A stretch of DNA of 64,000 nt from Novosphingobium malaysiense. Lineage in GTDB: Bacteria; Pseudomonadota; Alphaproteobacteria; Sphingomonadales; Sphingomonadaceae. The notes beneath the pieces are model-generated. The model was not told the DNA's origin. It worked only from the letters and a program-made list of their open reading frames with translations, and ran no database searches. Numbering within the stretch: the stretch's first letter is position 1; the number at the start of each line of letters is the position of its first letter. A program made the translations under genes and the position numbers. The stretch lies in assembly GCF_000802225.1 (NCBI RefSeq), contig NZ_JTDI01000003.1, forward strand, positions 434,001 to 498,000, read 5' to 3'. Positions 17,067-26,769 of the stretch are shown one piece after another.

Positions 17067-17097
17067 GACCCGACACGACTAGGGGCCGTGCCGGGTC
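17067..17097 (-). promoter_or_regulatory. Hairpin in the ilvB leader / miaA 3' region
   Basis: An 11-nt stem, GACCCGACACG / CGTGCCGGGTC, with one mismatch and a 9-nt loop between miaA and ilvB, both on the minus strand. On that strand it is followed only by GGTTTCATT, so it is a weak terminator at best. A six-codon reading frame (MTRHGP) with a strong GGAGGAGAGG site begins inside its 5' arm. It could end miaA or act in ilvB leader control; no branched-chain codons are present. Confidence 0.35.
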
Positions 17098-17160
17098 ATC
17101 CTCTCCTCCCTGCATAACTTCCCATCAGCAGGTGACAGGGCCTCTAGGGAAACGTATGTA

Positions 17161-18147
17161 TTACGTCAACCCCAGATTACGAAATAAAATTACTGTAATA
17201 TTTTTGAAATCGAAATTTTCAAACTCGATCCTGGGCCATTGTTCCGGGGGCTGGTGTCGCAGCCACGTGTACTGGCGCTTGGCGTAGTTGCGCGTTGCCT
17301 GAGCGCCGCGGGCCACGGCCTCCTCGAGCGAGCACGTGCCTGTCACGACTCCTGTGAGCTCTGGAACGCCGATGGCGCGCATGACCGGAAGATCCGGATC
17401 GAGCCCGCGCGCCAGCAGAGCCTCCACTTCGGCCAGGGCGCCGCGTTCGATCATGCGCGCAAAGCGCAGGTCGCAGCGCGCATAGAGCGCTTGCCGTTCC
17501 GGCAGCAGGATGGCCGGGTAAAGCGTAACCGCCTCGCCGATCCCGCCACTGGTTTCCTGTTGCCAGTAGGCGAGTGGATGCCCGGTGGAGAGTACGACTT
17601 CGAGGGCACGGCAGATGCGTGCCGTATCGGCAGGGGCGAGCCGGGCGGCGCGCTCCGGGTCCTCTACCTGTAAAGCGGCATAGGCATCCGCGACCGGCAT
17701 CGCGCGGACCTGCTCTCGGACATTTGCGTCGATAGCAGGAATCGGCGCGATGCCGTCGAGCAGAGTGCGGATATAGAGGCCCGTGCCGCCAACCAGAATC
17801 GGCACGGCCCCTTCGGCGTGCACATCGGCGATGGTTTCGCGTGCAGCCCGCGCCCAATCGGCAGCGGAACATCCCTCCGCCCCGTCCCACGCCCCGAACA
17901 GCCGATGTTCGATTCCGCCCATTTCCTCTTCGGTCGGGCGCGCACTGAGGACGGTGAGGTCTGCGTAGACCTGCGAACTGTCGGCATTCACGACGACTGC
18001 GCGGCGTCCGCGCCGTTCCAGTTCCTGCCCCAGCGCCACGGCACAATCGCTCTTGCCGCTGGCGGTCGGCCCTGCGATGAGCGCCAGTGGAGGCCGGTCA
18101 CCGGCCGCGACATCAAATGGCGTATCAAGGGAATTCGCAGTGCTCAT
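17161..18147 (-). CDS. miaA: tRNA dimethylallyltransferase
   Basis: Adds the isopentenyl group to A37 of tRNAs that read UNN codons. The 328-aa product has the P-loop LIAGPTASGKSDCAVAL near residue 22, VVNADSSQVYADLTVLSARP (the D-S-x-Q-x-Y tRNA motif), PILVGGTGLYIRTLLDG and QATRNYAKRQYTWLR. Start ATG 18147 lies inside the 5' end of the divergent serB by 8 nt. The last 20 codons are strikingly AT-rich (FENFDFKNITVILFRNLGLT) compared with the rest of the gene, so the C-terminus may have been replaced. Confidence 0.95.
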   Translation of the reverse strand: MSTANSLDTPFDVAAGDRPPLALIAGPTASGKSDCAVALGQELERRGRRAVVVNADSSQVYADLTVLSARPTEEEMGGIEHRLFGAWDGAEGCSAADWARAARETIADVHAEGAVPILVGGTGLYIRTLLDGIAPIPAIDANVREQVRAMPVADAYAALQVEDPERAARLAPADTARICRALEVVLSTGHPLAYWQQETSGGIGEAVTLYPAILLPERQALYARCDLRFARMIERGALAEVEALLARGLDPDLPVMRAIGVPELTGVVTGTCSLEEAVARGAQATRNYAKRQYTWLRHQPPEQWPRIEFENFDFKNITVILFRNLGLT

Positions 18148-19021
18148 TGCCCGGCTGATAGCAGAACCGGATCATCTTTCGACCAGACTCGAAGCCGCGA
18201 AGGCAGAGATGGAAAAGGCCGGCGTACGCATCGCATCGGCAGCCATGCTCGATTTTTGCGGGCAGACGATGGAAATCGACTCGCCCGATGACAACGCCGA
18301 AGCGCTGCGAGCCAGCCTGGATGCGCACTTTTCCCCGAGTGACGGGCTGGTTTGCGCGGAGGAACCGGTGGTGCCGCGCGTGTTCATTTCCGACATGGAT
18401 TCGACGATGATCGGGCAGGAATGCATCGACGAGCTCGCCGACTTTGCCGGCCTGCGCGACCGCATTGCCGCCATCACGGAGCGGGCCATGCAGGGAGAAC
18501 TCGATTTCGAGCAGGCACTGCGTGAGCGAGTCGGTCTGCTCGAGGGGCTCTCGATCGACGCCATCGACGAGTGCCTCGCCGGTCGCATCCACCCGATGCC
18601 CGGATCTAAGGTGCTTGTGGAAACGCTCAAGAAGCTCGGGTGCCGGACCATACTCGTGACTGGCGGCTTCCATCACTTTGCCGATCCTGTAGCCGAACGG
18701 CTGGGTTTCGAGCATGTCGTGGGCAACCGCCTCGAGGTGACGGGCGGCAAGCTGTCCGGCGAACTGGCGGGTCCGGTCGTGGATAGTTCGGTAAAGAAGG
18801 CGACGCTGCTGGAAGAAGTCGCTGCGGCGGGCGAGGGCGCGACAAGCCTTGCGACTGGCGACGGCGCCAACGACATCCCCATGCTCCAGGCCGCCACTTA
18901 CGGCATTGCCTATCGCGCAAAGCCCAAGGCGCGTGCTGCCGCAAACGGCTGGATCGATCGCGGCGACCTGACGAGCGTGCTGAGGTTGCTCGGTATCCCT
19001 GAGAAGGACTGGGTGCGTTAA
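18140..19021 (+). CDS. serB: Phosphoserine phosphatase
   Basis: HAD-superfamily enzyme for the last step of serine synthesis. The 293-aa protein has an N-terminal ACT-like part, then the HAD motif I FISDMDSTMIGQECIDE (nucleophile Asp in DxDST), motif II TILVTGGFHHF, and motif III/IV LATGDGANDIPML. I start at GTG 18140 with AAGGGA 8 nt upstream, which agrees with the usual start LIARLIAEPDH. The 5' end overlaps divergent miaA by 8 nt, so each promoter must lie within the other gene. Confidence 0.93.
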   Translation: MLIARLIAEPDHLSTRLEAAKAEMEKAGVRIASAAMLDFCGQTMEIDSPDDNAEALRASLDAHFSPSDGLVCAEEPVVPRVFISDMDSTMIGQECIDELADFAGLRDRIAAITERAMQGELDFEQALRERVGLLEGLSIDAIDECLAGRIHPMPGSKVLVETLKKLGCRTILVTGGFHHFADPVAERLGFEHVVGNRLEVTGGKLSGELAGPVVDSSVKKATLLEEVAAAGEGATSLATGDGANDIPMLQAATYGIAYRAKPKARAAANGWIDRGDLTSVLRLLGIPEKDWVR

Positions 19022-19044
19022 CAGAGCCTGCCGAGCGTTAACTT

Positions 19045-19161
19045 CCCCAATCCTCCCTGTTTTGCGAAGCAAAATGGGGAGGGGGACCGCCCGCCCTTCG
19101 GCTGGCTGTTAGGCCGGCCGCTCAGGATGAACTGCCCGAAGGGCAGCGGGTGGTGGAGGGC
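19045..19161. repeat. Intergenic palindromic repeat between serB and purL
   Basis: First hairpin CCTCCC-tg-TTTTGC / GCAAAA-tg-GGGAGG at 19052-19082, then a second GC-rich arm pair (CTGCCCG near 19128 with CGGGCAG-like sequence, ending ggtggaggg). The architecture resembles dispersed intergenic palindromes common in sphingomonads. It also separates the two convergent genes and may act as a terminator. I cannot count copies from this window. Confidence 0.5.
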
Positions 19162-21321
19162 TTAGGCTTCCATCCAGTCGCGGAAGAAAGCTTCGCTGGC
19201 TTCGCGCAGAGCGGACACCTCAACACCGGCGACGGTTGTTCCACCGACCGTACCGATTTTCACCGCGCCGGACAGGTCGCTGCCGGCGGGTGCGGTAACG
19301 ACATAGCGTCCCTGATCCTCGCCGAAGGCTTTGGCTGTGTCGAGGTCGCTGTCCAACTGGCAGCCCTTGCCACCCGCCAGCGCCATCTCCGCCAGCGCCA
19401 CGAGCAGGCCGCCGTCGCTGACGTCGTGAACGGCGGAAACCTTGGCCTCGCCGATCCAGCCGCGCACGGCCGCGCCATTGGCGGCCTCGGCCTTGAGATC
19501 AACCTTGGGAGCGTCGCCGGCTTCCCGGCCTGCGATTTCGCGTAGCCAGAGCGACTGGCCGAGATGCGTGCCCTCGCCGCCGAGCAGGAAGATCTCGTCG
19601 CCGTCGTTCTTGAACGCAATGGTCGTCATCTTGTCGTGATCGGCCAGCAGGCCGACGCCGCCGATGGCGGGCGTCGGCAGGATCGCCGAGCCGCCGCCGG
19701 TCGCCTTCGATTCGTTGTAGAGCGAGACGTTGCCGCTCACGATCGGGTAGTCGAGTTCGCGGCAGGCATCACCCATGCCGTGCAGGCAGCCGACGATTTG
19801 CGCCATGATCTGCGGGCGCTGCGGGTTGGCGAAGTTGAGGCAGTTGGTGATGGCGAGCGGCAGGCCGCCGACTGCGCTGATGTTGCGATAGGTCTCGGCC
19901 ACCGCCTGCTTGCCGCCCTCGTAGGGATCGGCATAGCAATAGCGCGGCGTGCAGTCGGTGCTGATCGCCAGCGCCTTCTGCGTGCCGTGGACGCGCACGA
20001 CGGCTGCATCGCCGCCGGACTTCTGCATGGTGTCCGCGCCGACCTGGCTGTCGTACTGCTCCCAGATCCATTTGCGCGAGGCGAGGTCGGGGCTGCCCAT
20101 GAGCTTGACGAGGTCCGCGCCGAGATCGGTGCTCTCGGGAACGTCGCCGAGTGCCGGAACAGCGGCCCAGGCCTTGTATTCCTCGGGCGTGACGTAAGGA
20201 CGCTCGTATTCGGGCGCATCGTCGGCCAGCGGGCCGAGCGGAATGTCGCAGACGACCTCGCCGTCGAATTCGAGCACCATGTGGCCCGTGTCGGTCACTT
20301 CACCGATCACCGCGAAGTCCAGTTCCCACTTCTTGAAGATGGCTTCCGCCATGGCTTCCTTGCCGGGCTTGAGCACCATGAGCATGCGCTCCTGGCTCTC
20401 GCTCAGCATCATTTCATAGGGAGTCATTGCCTCTTCGCGGCAAGGCACCTTGTTCATGTCGAGTCGGATGCCCGCGCCGCCCTTGCTCGCCATTTCGACC
20501 GACGAGGAGGTGAGGCCCGCAGCGCCCATATCCTGAATGGCGACGATAGCGTCGGTCGCCATCAGTTCGAGGCAGGCCTCGATCAGCAGCTTTTCAGTGA
20601 AGGGATCGCCCACCTGCACGGTCGGGCGCTTCTCTTCCGATTTCTCGTCGAAGTCGGCACTGGCCATCGTGGCGCCATGGATACCGTCGCGTCCGGTCTT
20701 CGAGCCGACATAGACGATCGGGTTCCCGAGGCCAGTGGCGGCGCAATAGAAGATCTTGTCGGTATCGGCCACGCCCACCGTCATTGCGTTGACGAGGATG
20801 TTGCCGTCATAGGCCTTGTGGAAGTTGGTCTCGCCGCCGACCGTGGGCACGCCCACGCAGTTGCCGTAGCCGCCGATGCCCGACACGACGCCCTGTACGA
20901 GGTGCTTCATCTTGGGGTGATCGGGCCGACCGAAGCGCAGCGCGTTCATGTTCGCGACCGGGCGCGCGCCCATCGTGAAGACGTCTCGCAGGATGCCGCC
21001 CACGCCGGTCGCCGCGCCCTGATAGGGTTCGATGTAGCTGGGGTGGTTGTGGCTCTCCATCTTGAAGATGGCGGCCTGGCCATTGCCGATGTCGATGACG
21101 CCGGCGTTCTCGCCCGGCCCGCAGATTACCCAGGGCGCTTCGGTGGGAAGCTGCTTGAGATGGAAGCGGCTCGACTTGTACGAGCAATGCTCGGACCACA
21201 TGACCGAAAAGATGCCGAGTTCGACAAGATTGGGTTCCCGGCCCAGCGCATGCAGCACGCGCTCGTATTCTTCGGGGCTGAGGCCATGCGCCTCGACGAC
21301 GTCAGGAGTGATTCCGCTCAT
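19162..21321 (-). CDS. purL: Phosphoribosylformylglycinamidine synthase subunit PurL (small type)
   Basis: Purine synthesis step 4: converts FGAR to FGAM with ammonia from PurQ and help of PurS. The 719-aa product is the small PurL of most alphaproteobacteria. Features: [16 protein letters not shown] (catalytic His region), [38 protein letters not shown] (ATP/Mg), [17 protein letters not shown], and [11 protein letters not shown] in the second half. I start at ATG 21321 (TAAGGCG upstream) rather than ATG 21339, which lacks a ribosome-binding site. It is divergent from xseB, and purS/purQ are not in this window. Confidence 0.95.
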   Translation of the reverse strand: MSGITPDVVEAHGLSPEEYERVLHALGREPNLVELGIFSVMWSEHCSYKSSRFHLKQLPTEAPWVICGPGENAGVIDIGNGQAAIFKMESHNHPSYIEPYQGAATGVGGILRDVFTMGARPVANMNALRFGRPDHPKMKHLVQGVVSGIGGYGNCVGVPTVGGETNFHKAYDGNILVNAMTVGVADTDKIFYCAATGLGNPIVYVGSKTGRDGIHGATMASADFDEKSEEKRPTVQVGDPFTEKLLIEACLELMATDAIVAIQDMGAAGLTSSSVEMASKGGAGIRLDMNKVPCREEAMTPYEMMLSESQERMLMVLKPGKEAMAEAIFKKWELDFAVIGEVTDTGHMVLEFDGEVVCDIPLGPLADDAPEYERPYVTPEEYKAWAAVPALGDVPESTDLGADLVKLMGSPDLASRKWIWEQYDSQVGADTMQKSGGDAAVVRVHGTQKALAISTDCTPRYCYADPYEGGKQAVAETYRNISAVGGLPLAITNCLNFANPQRPQIMAQIVGCLHGMGDACRELDYPIVSGNVSLYNESKATGGGSAILPTPAIGGVGLLADHDKMTTIAFKNDGDEIFLLGGEGTHLGQSLWLREIAGREAGDAPKVDLKAEAANGAAVRGWIGEAKVSAVHDVSDGGLLVALAEMALAGGKGCQLDSDLDTAKAFGEDQGRYVVTAPAGSDLSGAVKIGTVGGTTVAGVEVSALREASEAFFRDWMEA

Positions 21322-21443
21322 GCGTCGCGCCTTAGCCATGTCGTCAGGCGTAGGCTAGTCCGTCCCGCCCAGTTGACGCACGGGACGGGGAATTCTCTGG
21401 CGCCACCTTGACCATGCCCGGTCAGGCCGTCATTGCATGGCCC

Positions 21444-21698
21444 ATGGCCGGAGAGACCGAAGACATCGAGAACCTGAGCTTCGAGGACGCTTTGCGCGCG
21501 CTCGAAACCATCGTGCGGCAGCTCGAAAGCGGCGACGTCCCCCTGGAGGACTCGATTTCGCTCTACGAGAAGGGCGACAAGCTGCGCCAGCATTGCCAGA
21601 AGCGGCTCGACGCAGCGCAGGCGCGGATCGAACGCATCGTGACAGGGCCCGATGGTGCGCCTAACGCCACTCAACCTTTCGATGCACCGGAACGCTGA
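21444..21698 (+). CDS. xseB: Exodeoxyribonuclease VII small subunit
   Basis: Small subunit of the single-strand exonuclease VII that degrades ssDNA from both ends. The 84-aa protein has the family core NLSFEDALRALETIVRQLES and LEDSISLYEKGDKLRQHCQKRL, forming two helices. I use ATG 21444 (MAGETEDIENL...), matching normal family length; earlier in-frame starts (TTG 21408, ATG 21414) would add 10-12 residues. It begins the xseB-ispA-coaD operon, 3 nt before ispA. Confidence 0.9.
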   Translation: MAGETEDIENLSFEDALRALETIVRQLESGDVPLEDSISLYEKGDKLRQHCQKRLDAAQARIERIVTGPDGAPNATQPFDAPER

Positions 21699-21701
21699 GC
21701 C

Positions 21702-22610
21702 GTGAGCGCCGGCGGCGTGACCGATACGCTTTTGGCCGAAGGGCTGGCTCGCATTGCCGAGGAAATCGACGACACGTTCGATGCGCTGTTGCCGGTGCCG
21801 GGCGATGCGCGGGCAAAGCTCGTGGAGGCCATGCGCTATGCCGCGATCGGTGGCGGAAAGCGCCTGCGTCCACTGCTTCTGACGTGCGTCGCAGACATGT
21901 ACGGCGTGCAGCGGGAAGCGGCGGTGCGCGCGGGAGTCGCGATCGAAGCCATTCATGTCTATTCGCTGATCCACGATGATCTTCCATGCATGGACAACGA
22001 TGCCATGCGGCACGGCAAGCCCACGCTACATCTCGCGTATGACGAAGCGACCGCCGTTCTTGCCGGCGATTCGCTCCATGCCTTCGCGTTCGAGGTTCTG
22101 GGAGATCCGGCGACGAGTGCCGATCCCTTCACCCGCATCGAACTGGTACAGGCGCTGGGACAGGCAAGCGGGGCGCAGGGCATGGCCGGCGGGCAGATGA
22201 TGGACCTGGTCGCCGAGACCAGCGAGTTCGATCTCCAGACGGTCACCCGGCTGCAACAGCTCAAGACCGGCGCGCTCCTCGGGGCGGCGGTGGAGATGGG
22301 GGCAATCCTGGGCCGCGTCGCTCCCGAAGGTCGCACCCATCTGCGCGGCTATGCACGGGACATCGGCCTCGCGTTCCAGATCACGGACGATCTCATCGAC
22401 CACGAAGGCGATGCCGAAGTCGCCGGCAAGGCCGTCGGCAAGGACGCCAGGGCCGGCAAGCAGACTTTCGTCTCGCTGCTGGGGGCGGAGCGTGCCCGAG
22501 AACAGGCGCGCATGTTGGTGGAACAGGCGGTCGAGCATCTCGCGCAGCACGGTCGCGAGGCCGATCTGCTGCGTGCCGTGGCGCGCTACATCGTTGAAAG
22601 GGATCATTGA
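21702..22610 (+). CDS. ispA: Farnesyl diphosphate synthase (geranyltranstransferase)
   Basis: Condenses IPP with DMAPP and GPP to farnesyl diphosphate for quinones, hopanoids and carotenoids. The 302-aa protein has GGGKRLRPLLLT, the first aspartate-rich motif SLIHDDLPCMDNDAMRHGKPTLH, and the second, FQITDDLIDHEGD. Start GTG 21702 follows xseB by 3 nt; the stop overlaps the coaD start (TGATG). Confidence 0.95.
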   Translation: MSAGGVTDTLLAEGLARIAEEIDDTFDALLPVPGDARAKLVEAMRYAAIGGGKRLRPLLLTCVADMYGVQREAAVRAGVAIEAIHVYSLIHDDLPCMDNDAMRHGKPTLHLAYDEATAVLAGDSLHAFAFEVLGDPATSADPFTRIELVQALGQASGAQGMAGGQMMDLVAETSEFDLQTVTRLQQLKTGALLGAAVEMGAILGRVAPEGRTHLRGYARDIGLAFQITDDLIDHEGDAEVAGKAVGKDARAGKQTFVSLLGAERAREQARMLVEQAVEHLAQHGREADLLRAVARYIVERDH

Positions 22611-23140
22611 TGACAGGCTTGGAGACGGGCGGCGAACGTGTCGGGGTCTATCCCGGCACATTTGATCCGATCACGCTGGGCCATGCCGATATCATTCGCC
22701 GTGGCGCGAAGCTGGTGGACAAGCTGATTATCGGGGTAACCACCAATCCTTCGAAGAATCCGCTTTTCACGCCGGATGAGCGCATGGGCATGGTCAAGCG
22801 CGAAGTGGCGGCCCTCGGGATCGACAATGTGGAGGTCGTGGGCTTCAACGCGCTGCTCATGAAGTTCGCGCAGAAGCAGGGGGCAACCGTCATCCTTCGC
22901 GGCCTGCGCGCCGTTGCCGACTTCGAATACGAATATCAGATGGCCGGCATGAACCAGCAGCTCAACCCGAACATCGAGACCGTTTTCCTGATGGCCGACG
23001 TCAGCCTGCAGCCGATCGCGTCGAAGCTGGTCAAGGAAATCGCGACGTTTGGTGGCGATATCGCGAAGTTCGTTAGTCCCGCCGTGCGCGAGGACGTGGT
23101 GGCACGCATCGCCGCGAACGGTCTCCAGGGGGACTACTGA
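22610..23140 (+). CDS. coaD: Phosphopantetheine adenylyltransferase
   Basis: Makes dephospho-CoA from 4'-phosphopantetheine and ATP (fourth step of CoA synthesis). The 176-aa protein shows GVYPGTFDPITLGHADII (T/HxGH nucleotide-binding motif), LRGLRAVADFEYEYQMAG and the C-terminal ISS-like FGGDIAKFVSPAV. Start ATG 22610 overlaps the ispA stop by 1 nt, so translation is coupled. Confidence 0.95.
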   Translation: MTGLETGGERVGVYPGTFDPITLGHADIIRRGAKLVDKLIIGVTTNPSKNPLFTPDERMGMVKREVAALGIDNVEVVGFNALLMKFAQKQGATVILRGLRAVADFEYEYQMAGMNQQLNPNIETVFLMADVSLQPIASKLVKEIATFGGDIAKFVSPAVREDVVARIAANGLQGDY

Positions 23141-23230
23141 GAACGATCCCGTGCAATTCATTCATTGTGCCGACAGCGGCGGCGCTCTATCGCGCCATGC
23201 CATGGATCGGACCCAGCTTGTGAGTATTCG

Positions 23231-23911
23231 ATGAAGTTTCGCTTGCCTCTTACCGCCTTGATGCTGGGAGTTGCGCTTGCCGCCACGCCAGTGCTTGCCA
23301 AGAAGAAGGAGCCCGTGACGCCCGCTCCGGCCGCGCTTCCAACCTTCGTCGACCCGGACACGACGCACGATCCCGACGATGTCCTCTTTCTCGATCTCTC
23401 GGATGGTGGCCGTGTCGCCATTCGCCTGATGCCGCAATGGGCGCCGCACCACGTCGAGCGGATCAAGACGCTCGCCAAGCAGGGCTTTTACGACGGAATC
23501 ATTTTCCACCGCGTGATCGACGGTTTCATGGCGCAGACGGGCGACCCGACAGGAACCGGCCAGGGTGGTTCGGACCTTCCCGACCTCGAGGCCGAATTCA
23601 ATTCGATGCCGCATCTGCGCGGCACCGTCTCGATGGCGCGCACCAACGATCCGAACAGTGCAAACAGCCAGTTCTTCATTGTGTTCTATCCGCGCTTCGC
23701 GCTCGACCGCAAATATACGGTGTTCGGCCGAGTTATCGGCGGCATGCAGTATGTCGACAAGATTCACCGCGGTGAGCCACCGGAAAATCCGACACGCATC
23801 GTGCAAGCCTCGCTCGCTTCGCAGCACAAGGCGCCGCCGGACTTTGCCGCCACGCAGGCGCCCGCTGCCCCGATCACCGCAGACCAGCTCAGCAATTCGG
23901 AGTCGAACTGA
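23231..23911 (+). CDS. Secreted cyclophilin-type peptidyl-prolyl isomerase (226 aa)
   Basis: Periplasmic protein-folding enzyme. The signal peptide MKFRLPLTALMLGVALAATP ends at VLA-KKK; the cyclophilin domain follows with FYDGIIFHRVIDGFMAQTGD (catalytic Arg), GTGQGGSDLPDLEAEF, GTVSMARTNDPNSANSQFFI, and FGRVIGGMQYVDKI. A proline/alanine-rich C-terminal tail is present. The start ATG 23231 follows coaD by 90 nt. Confidence 0.92.
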   Translation: MKFRLPLTALMLGVALAATPVLAKKKEPVTPAPAALPTFVDPDTTHDPDDVLFLDLSDGGRVAIRLMPQWAPHHVERIKTLAKQGFYDGIIFHRVIDGFMAQTGDPTGTGQGGSDLPDLEAEFNSMPHLRGTVSMARTNDPNSANSQFFIVFYPRFALDRKYTVFGRVIGGMQYVDKIHRGEPPENPTRIVQASLASQHKAPPDFAATQAPAAPITADQLSNSESN

Positions 23912-24005
23912 GATTCCGGTGCCAGTATCGGTCTGAATCACGGCAGGGCCGCGCAGGTCATCCCGTGCTTGCCGATGGACAGACCTTGGTTTAGCGCGCC
24001 CCGCC

Positions 24006-25037
24006 ATGCGTGTTGATCTGTTCGATTTCGATCTCCCTCCGGAGCGCATTGCCCTGCGTCCGGCCCGCCCGCGAGATGCTGCTCGCATGCTGGTGGTGGA
24101 AGGGGAAGCGCCGTTTACGGACCGCCATGTCTTCGATCTGCCCGGAATTTTGCGGCGTGGCGATGTCTTGGTGTTCAACGATACCCGAGTCATTCCTGCA
24201 CAACTCGAAGGCCGGCGCGGGGAAGCGCGGATCGGCGCCACGCTGCACAAGCGCGTCGATCTGCGCCGCTGGCAGGCTTTCGTGCGCAATGCCAAGCGCC
24301 TGAAATCCGGCGACCGGATCGCGTTTCCCGCCGATGTCCATGCTTTGGCCGAGGAGCGTCACGAGGACGGGAGCTGGACGTTGTTCTTCGAAGGGGATGA
24401 ACCAGTCGAGGTCCTGCTCGAACGGGCCGGGCGCATGCCCCTGCCGCCGTACATCGCCGGCAAACGCGAAACCGACGAGGCGGACGCCAGCGACTACCAG
24501 ACGATGTTCGCCCGCGAGAAGGGCGCGGTCGCCGCGCCGACCGCGGCGCTGCACTTCACGCCCGAATTGGTCGAACGGCTAGATGCCGCCGGTATCGCCC
24601 GCGAAACGCTCACCCTGCACGTAGGCGCGGGCACGTTCTTGCCGGTGAAAGCCGAGGACACCGCCGACCACCGCATGCACGCCGAATGGGGCCGTATCGA
24701 CGCGGAAACTGCGGACCGCCTCAACGCCGCGCGGGCGGCGGGCGGCCGGCTGATAGCGGTAGGCACGACGTCTCTGCGCCTGTTGGAAAGTGCGGCCGAC
24801 GACGACGACATCATCCGGCCTTTCGCCGGCGACACCTCGATCTTCATCACCCCCGGCTATCGCTTCAAGGCCATCGACGGGCTGATGACAAATTTTCACT
24901 TGCCCAAGTCGACGCTTTTCATGTTGGTCAGTGCCTTGATGGGGTTGGAAAAGATGCAGGCGGCTTATGCCCACGCCATCGCCGGGCAATACCGCTTTTA
25001 CTCCTACGGCGATTCCAGCCTTCTACTGCCGGCGTGA
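24006..25037 (+). CDS. queA: tRNA preQ1(34) S-adenosylmethionine ribosyltransferase-isomerase
   Basis: Transfers and isomerises the ribose of SAM onto preQ1 in tRNA to give epoxyqueuosine. The 343-aa protein begins [20 protein letters not shown], with [38 protein letters not shown] and [15 protein letters not shown], then [19 protein letters not shown] near the end; all are family signatures. Its pathway partner tgt lies 5 kb downstream on the same strand. Confidence 0.96.
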   Translation: MRVDLFDFDLPPERIALRPARPRDAARMLVVEGEAPFTDRHVFDLPGILRRGDVLVFNDTRVIPAQLEGRRGEARIGATLHKRVDLRRWQAFVRNAKRLKSGDRIAFPADVHALAEERHEDGSWTLFFEGDEPVEVLLERAGRMPLPPYIAGKRETDEADASDYQTMFAREKGAVAAPTAALHFTPELVERLDAAGIARETLTLHVGAGTFLPVKAEDTADHRMHAEWGRIDAETADRLNAARAAGGRLIAVGTTSLRLLESAADDDDIIRPFAGDTSIFITPGYRFKAIDGLMTNFHLPKSTLFMLVSALMGLEKMQAAYAHAIAGQYRFYSYGDSSLLLPA

Positions 25038-25083
25038 ACGCTCAATGGCTAGCGCCCGCCAGCCACAGTCACCCCCCGTCACG

Positions 25084-26769
25084 TTAGAATTTCACCTCGC
25101 ATCCTTTGCTGGCGGCAATTCGCGGCAGTTGCGAGCCGGATAGTCCTTTCTCCGACATATCCTTGCCAATGTAGTATGCCCTTATGTCTGCGAGTTCGGC
25201 GGGCGTGATGAATTTCATGACTGGATGGCTTGCGCAAACTTTATCAAGAAGTTGGGGTGTGATGAATTCGCGCAAAAGACGAATGGGTCGCTCTTCCAAG
25301 AACGGATCGTTTATTACCAGATCTTGTGCGAACGGCGCGTCTGCGGCTCCCACGACAACGTAATCTGCAGGCAATCGGCCTATGCGCGCTGATACTTCCG
25401 CGTACGGAGCGTAGAACCGATTGGCCATGTAGAGCTGAACGGGAAGTACCATCAAAACTCCGGCTGAAGTGGTTCGAAGAATTAGTGCATTCACTTGAGG
25501 AAGGCGTTCCTTGATCGCGTTCCAGCCGAAAACCGCCAACAAAATGAAGTTGCCGATAAGTCCGTGCAGATAGCGATAACCAAAGCCATGTCCTTGATAT
25601 GGCTGGAAAAACGTCCTTACCAGGAGAGTGAGGAATATGCCTCCGGCAAGGGCTGCGACGATGCGATTGCGCTTGATCAGACTAGTACTGAGCAACGCCA
25701 GTGGGATGAGTAAAACATGCTGCCAAGCAACGAATCGTACCAGGTTGGCTATCATCAGGGGGAAATACGTTGAGGAAGTGCTCCTCCAGGAATTCTTGAT
25801 CTGATCGAAAATCGACACGTGGTCTGCATGGGCATGAGGTCCAATGAGATCCGCTATGTAGCTGGGATACCAGAACCAGAAAAGTCCGATAAAAAGGTAC
25901 CCAATAAAAAAGTAAACGGATCGATGCCATTCTTTGTTTAGAAGCAAGGTAGCTAAGACTGGAGCGGAAAACAAAGGATGTACTGTGGGTCGATGCAGTC
26001 CTACAGCAACAAAAGCCACAAAGATTGCTATTGTGTCCGCCCACCAGCGCTGGCGCATAAAAAGCCAGAGCCAGCACAGGTTGATCGCGAGATGAGCCGG
26101 CATTGCGTACGATGTCATTCCGTTCACCAATACTGCAGCTGATCCACTGTAAAGGAGAAGAGCGACGGTTGCGCTTTGATAATCTTCCGGCCAGAGCCTG
26201 CGCACGCATCCCCAAAGTGCGATAGCGCCCAAAAGAACCATTGCCGGGCTGACAAGAGGCTTCAAGCCGGCAAGGGCAAATACCGATCTAATCGCTGCAT
26301 TCGCGGGCAAATACTTGGAGGCCCAGGCACCATCACCCGCAGAGTGATGTGTATACATCGTATTAAGCACTTCAGCATTAGCTCGCCAAAGTTCAGGAAG
26401 TTGCGCTACAAATCGTCCGTTCTCAAATATCATTGCGTCGAAGTTTGCTAACTGTTCATCGCGGCTCATGTCATAGGCATCGAGGATGAGGTAATGGCCT
26501 GCAAATGCCACGATCATCATTGTAAACCCTAGTGCATAAACTGCAGTTATTTGTGTTTCAGGGAGATAAGTTCGGACTGGTAATTTCCATAGACAGGCAG
26601 CGACGATTACGACTTCTATCACAATGAGCCAAACGTCCTGCTTCAACAGGAACGTATACGTTAAGTGCAATTCCCCTGCGCCTTGCGAAATTAACGATGC
26701 AGCCAATGATATGGCCATTACCGCAACAACGAGCACAGGAAAAAAGATTACTTCATTTATCTTCTTCAT
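25084..26769 (-). CDS. Polytopic membrane protein, GT-C glycosyltransferase-like (561 aa), AT-rich
   Basis: I do not recognise an exact family. There are about eleven hydrophobic segments. Near residue 95-100 the sequence DAYDMSRDEQLANFDAMIF resembles the first-loop D/E motif of GT-C enzymes that use polyprenyl-phosphate sugars, and GLHRPTVHPLFSAPVL later looks like the His-containing loop of GT39-like proteins. A soluble C-terminal tail of about 100 residues ends with a lone Cys. The gene is clearly AT-rich in GC-rich surroundings and has no good ribosome-binding site, which suggests horizontal acquisition. The flanks on both sides (queA and an ABC exporter) are on the opposite strand. Confidence 0.55.
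   Translation of the reverse strand: MKKINEVIFFPVLVVAVMAISLAASLISQGAGELHLTYTFLLKQDVWLIVIEVVIVAACLWKLPVRTYLPETQITAVYALGFTMMIVAFAGHYLILDAYDMSRDEQLANFDAMIFENGRFVAQLPELWRANAEVLNTMYTHHSAGDGAWASKYLPANAAIRSVFALAGLKPLVSPAMVLLGAIALWGCVRRLWPEDYQSATVALLLYSGSAAVLVNGMTSYAMPAHLAINLCWLWLFMRQRWWADTIAIFVAFVAVGLHRPTVHPLFSAPVLATLLLNKEWHRSVYFFIGYLFIGLFWFWYPSYIADLIGPHAHADHVSIFDQIKNSWRSTSSTYFPLMIANLVRFVAWQHVLLIPLALLSTSLIKRNRIVAALAGGIFLTLLVRTFFQPYQGHGFGYRYLHGLIGNFILLAVFGWNAIKERLPQVNALILRTTSAGVLMVLPVQLYMANRFYAPYAEVSARIGRLPADYVVVGAADAPFAQDLVINDPFLEERPIRLLREFITPQLLDKVCASHPVMKFITPAELADIRAYYIGKDMSEKGLSGSQLPRIAASKGCEVKF

Noticed and set aside
15270..17117. 615-codon plus-strand frame opposite ilvB
   Set aside because: Antisense shadow of ilvB; no domain.
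19564..21411. 615-codon plus-strand frame opposite purL
   Set aside because: Antisense shadow of purL.
25084..26769. AT-rich gene as part of a prophage or IS
   Set aside because: No transposase, integrase or terminal inverted repeats seen nearby.
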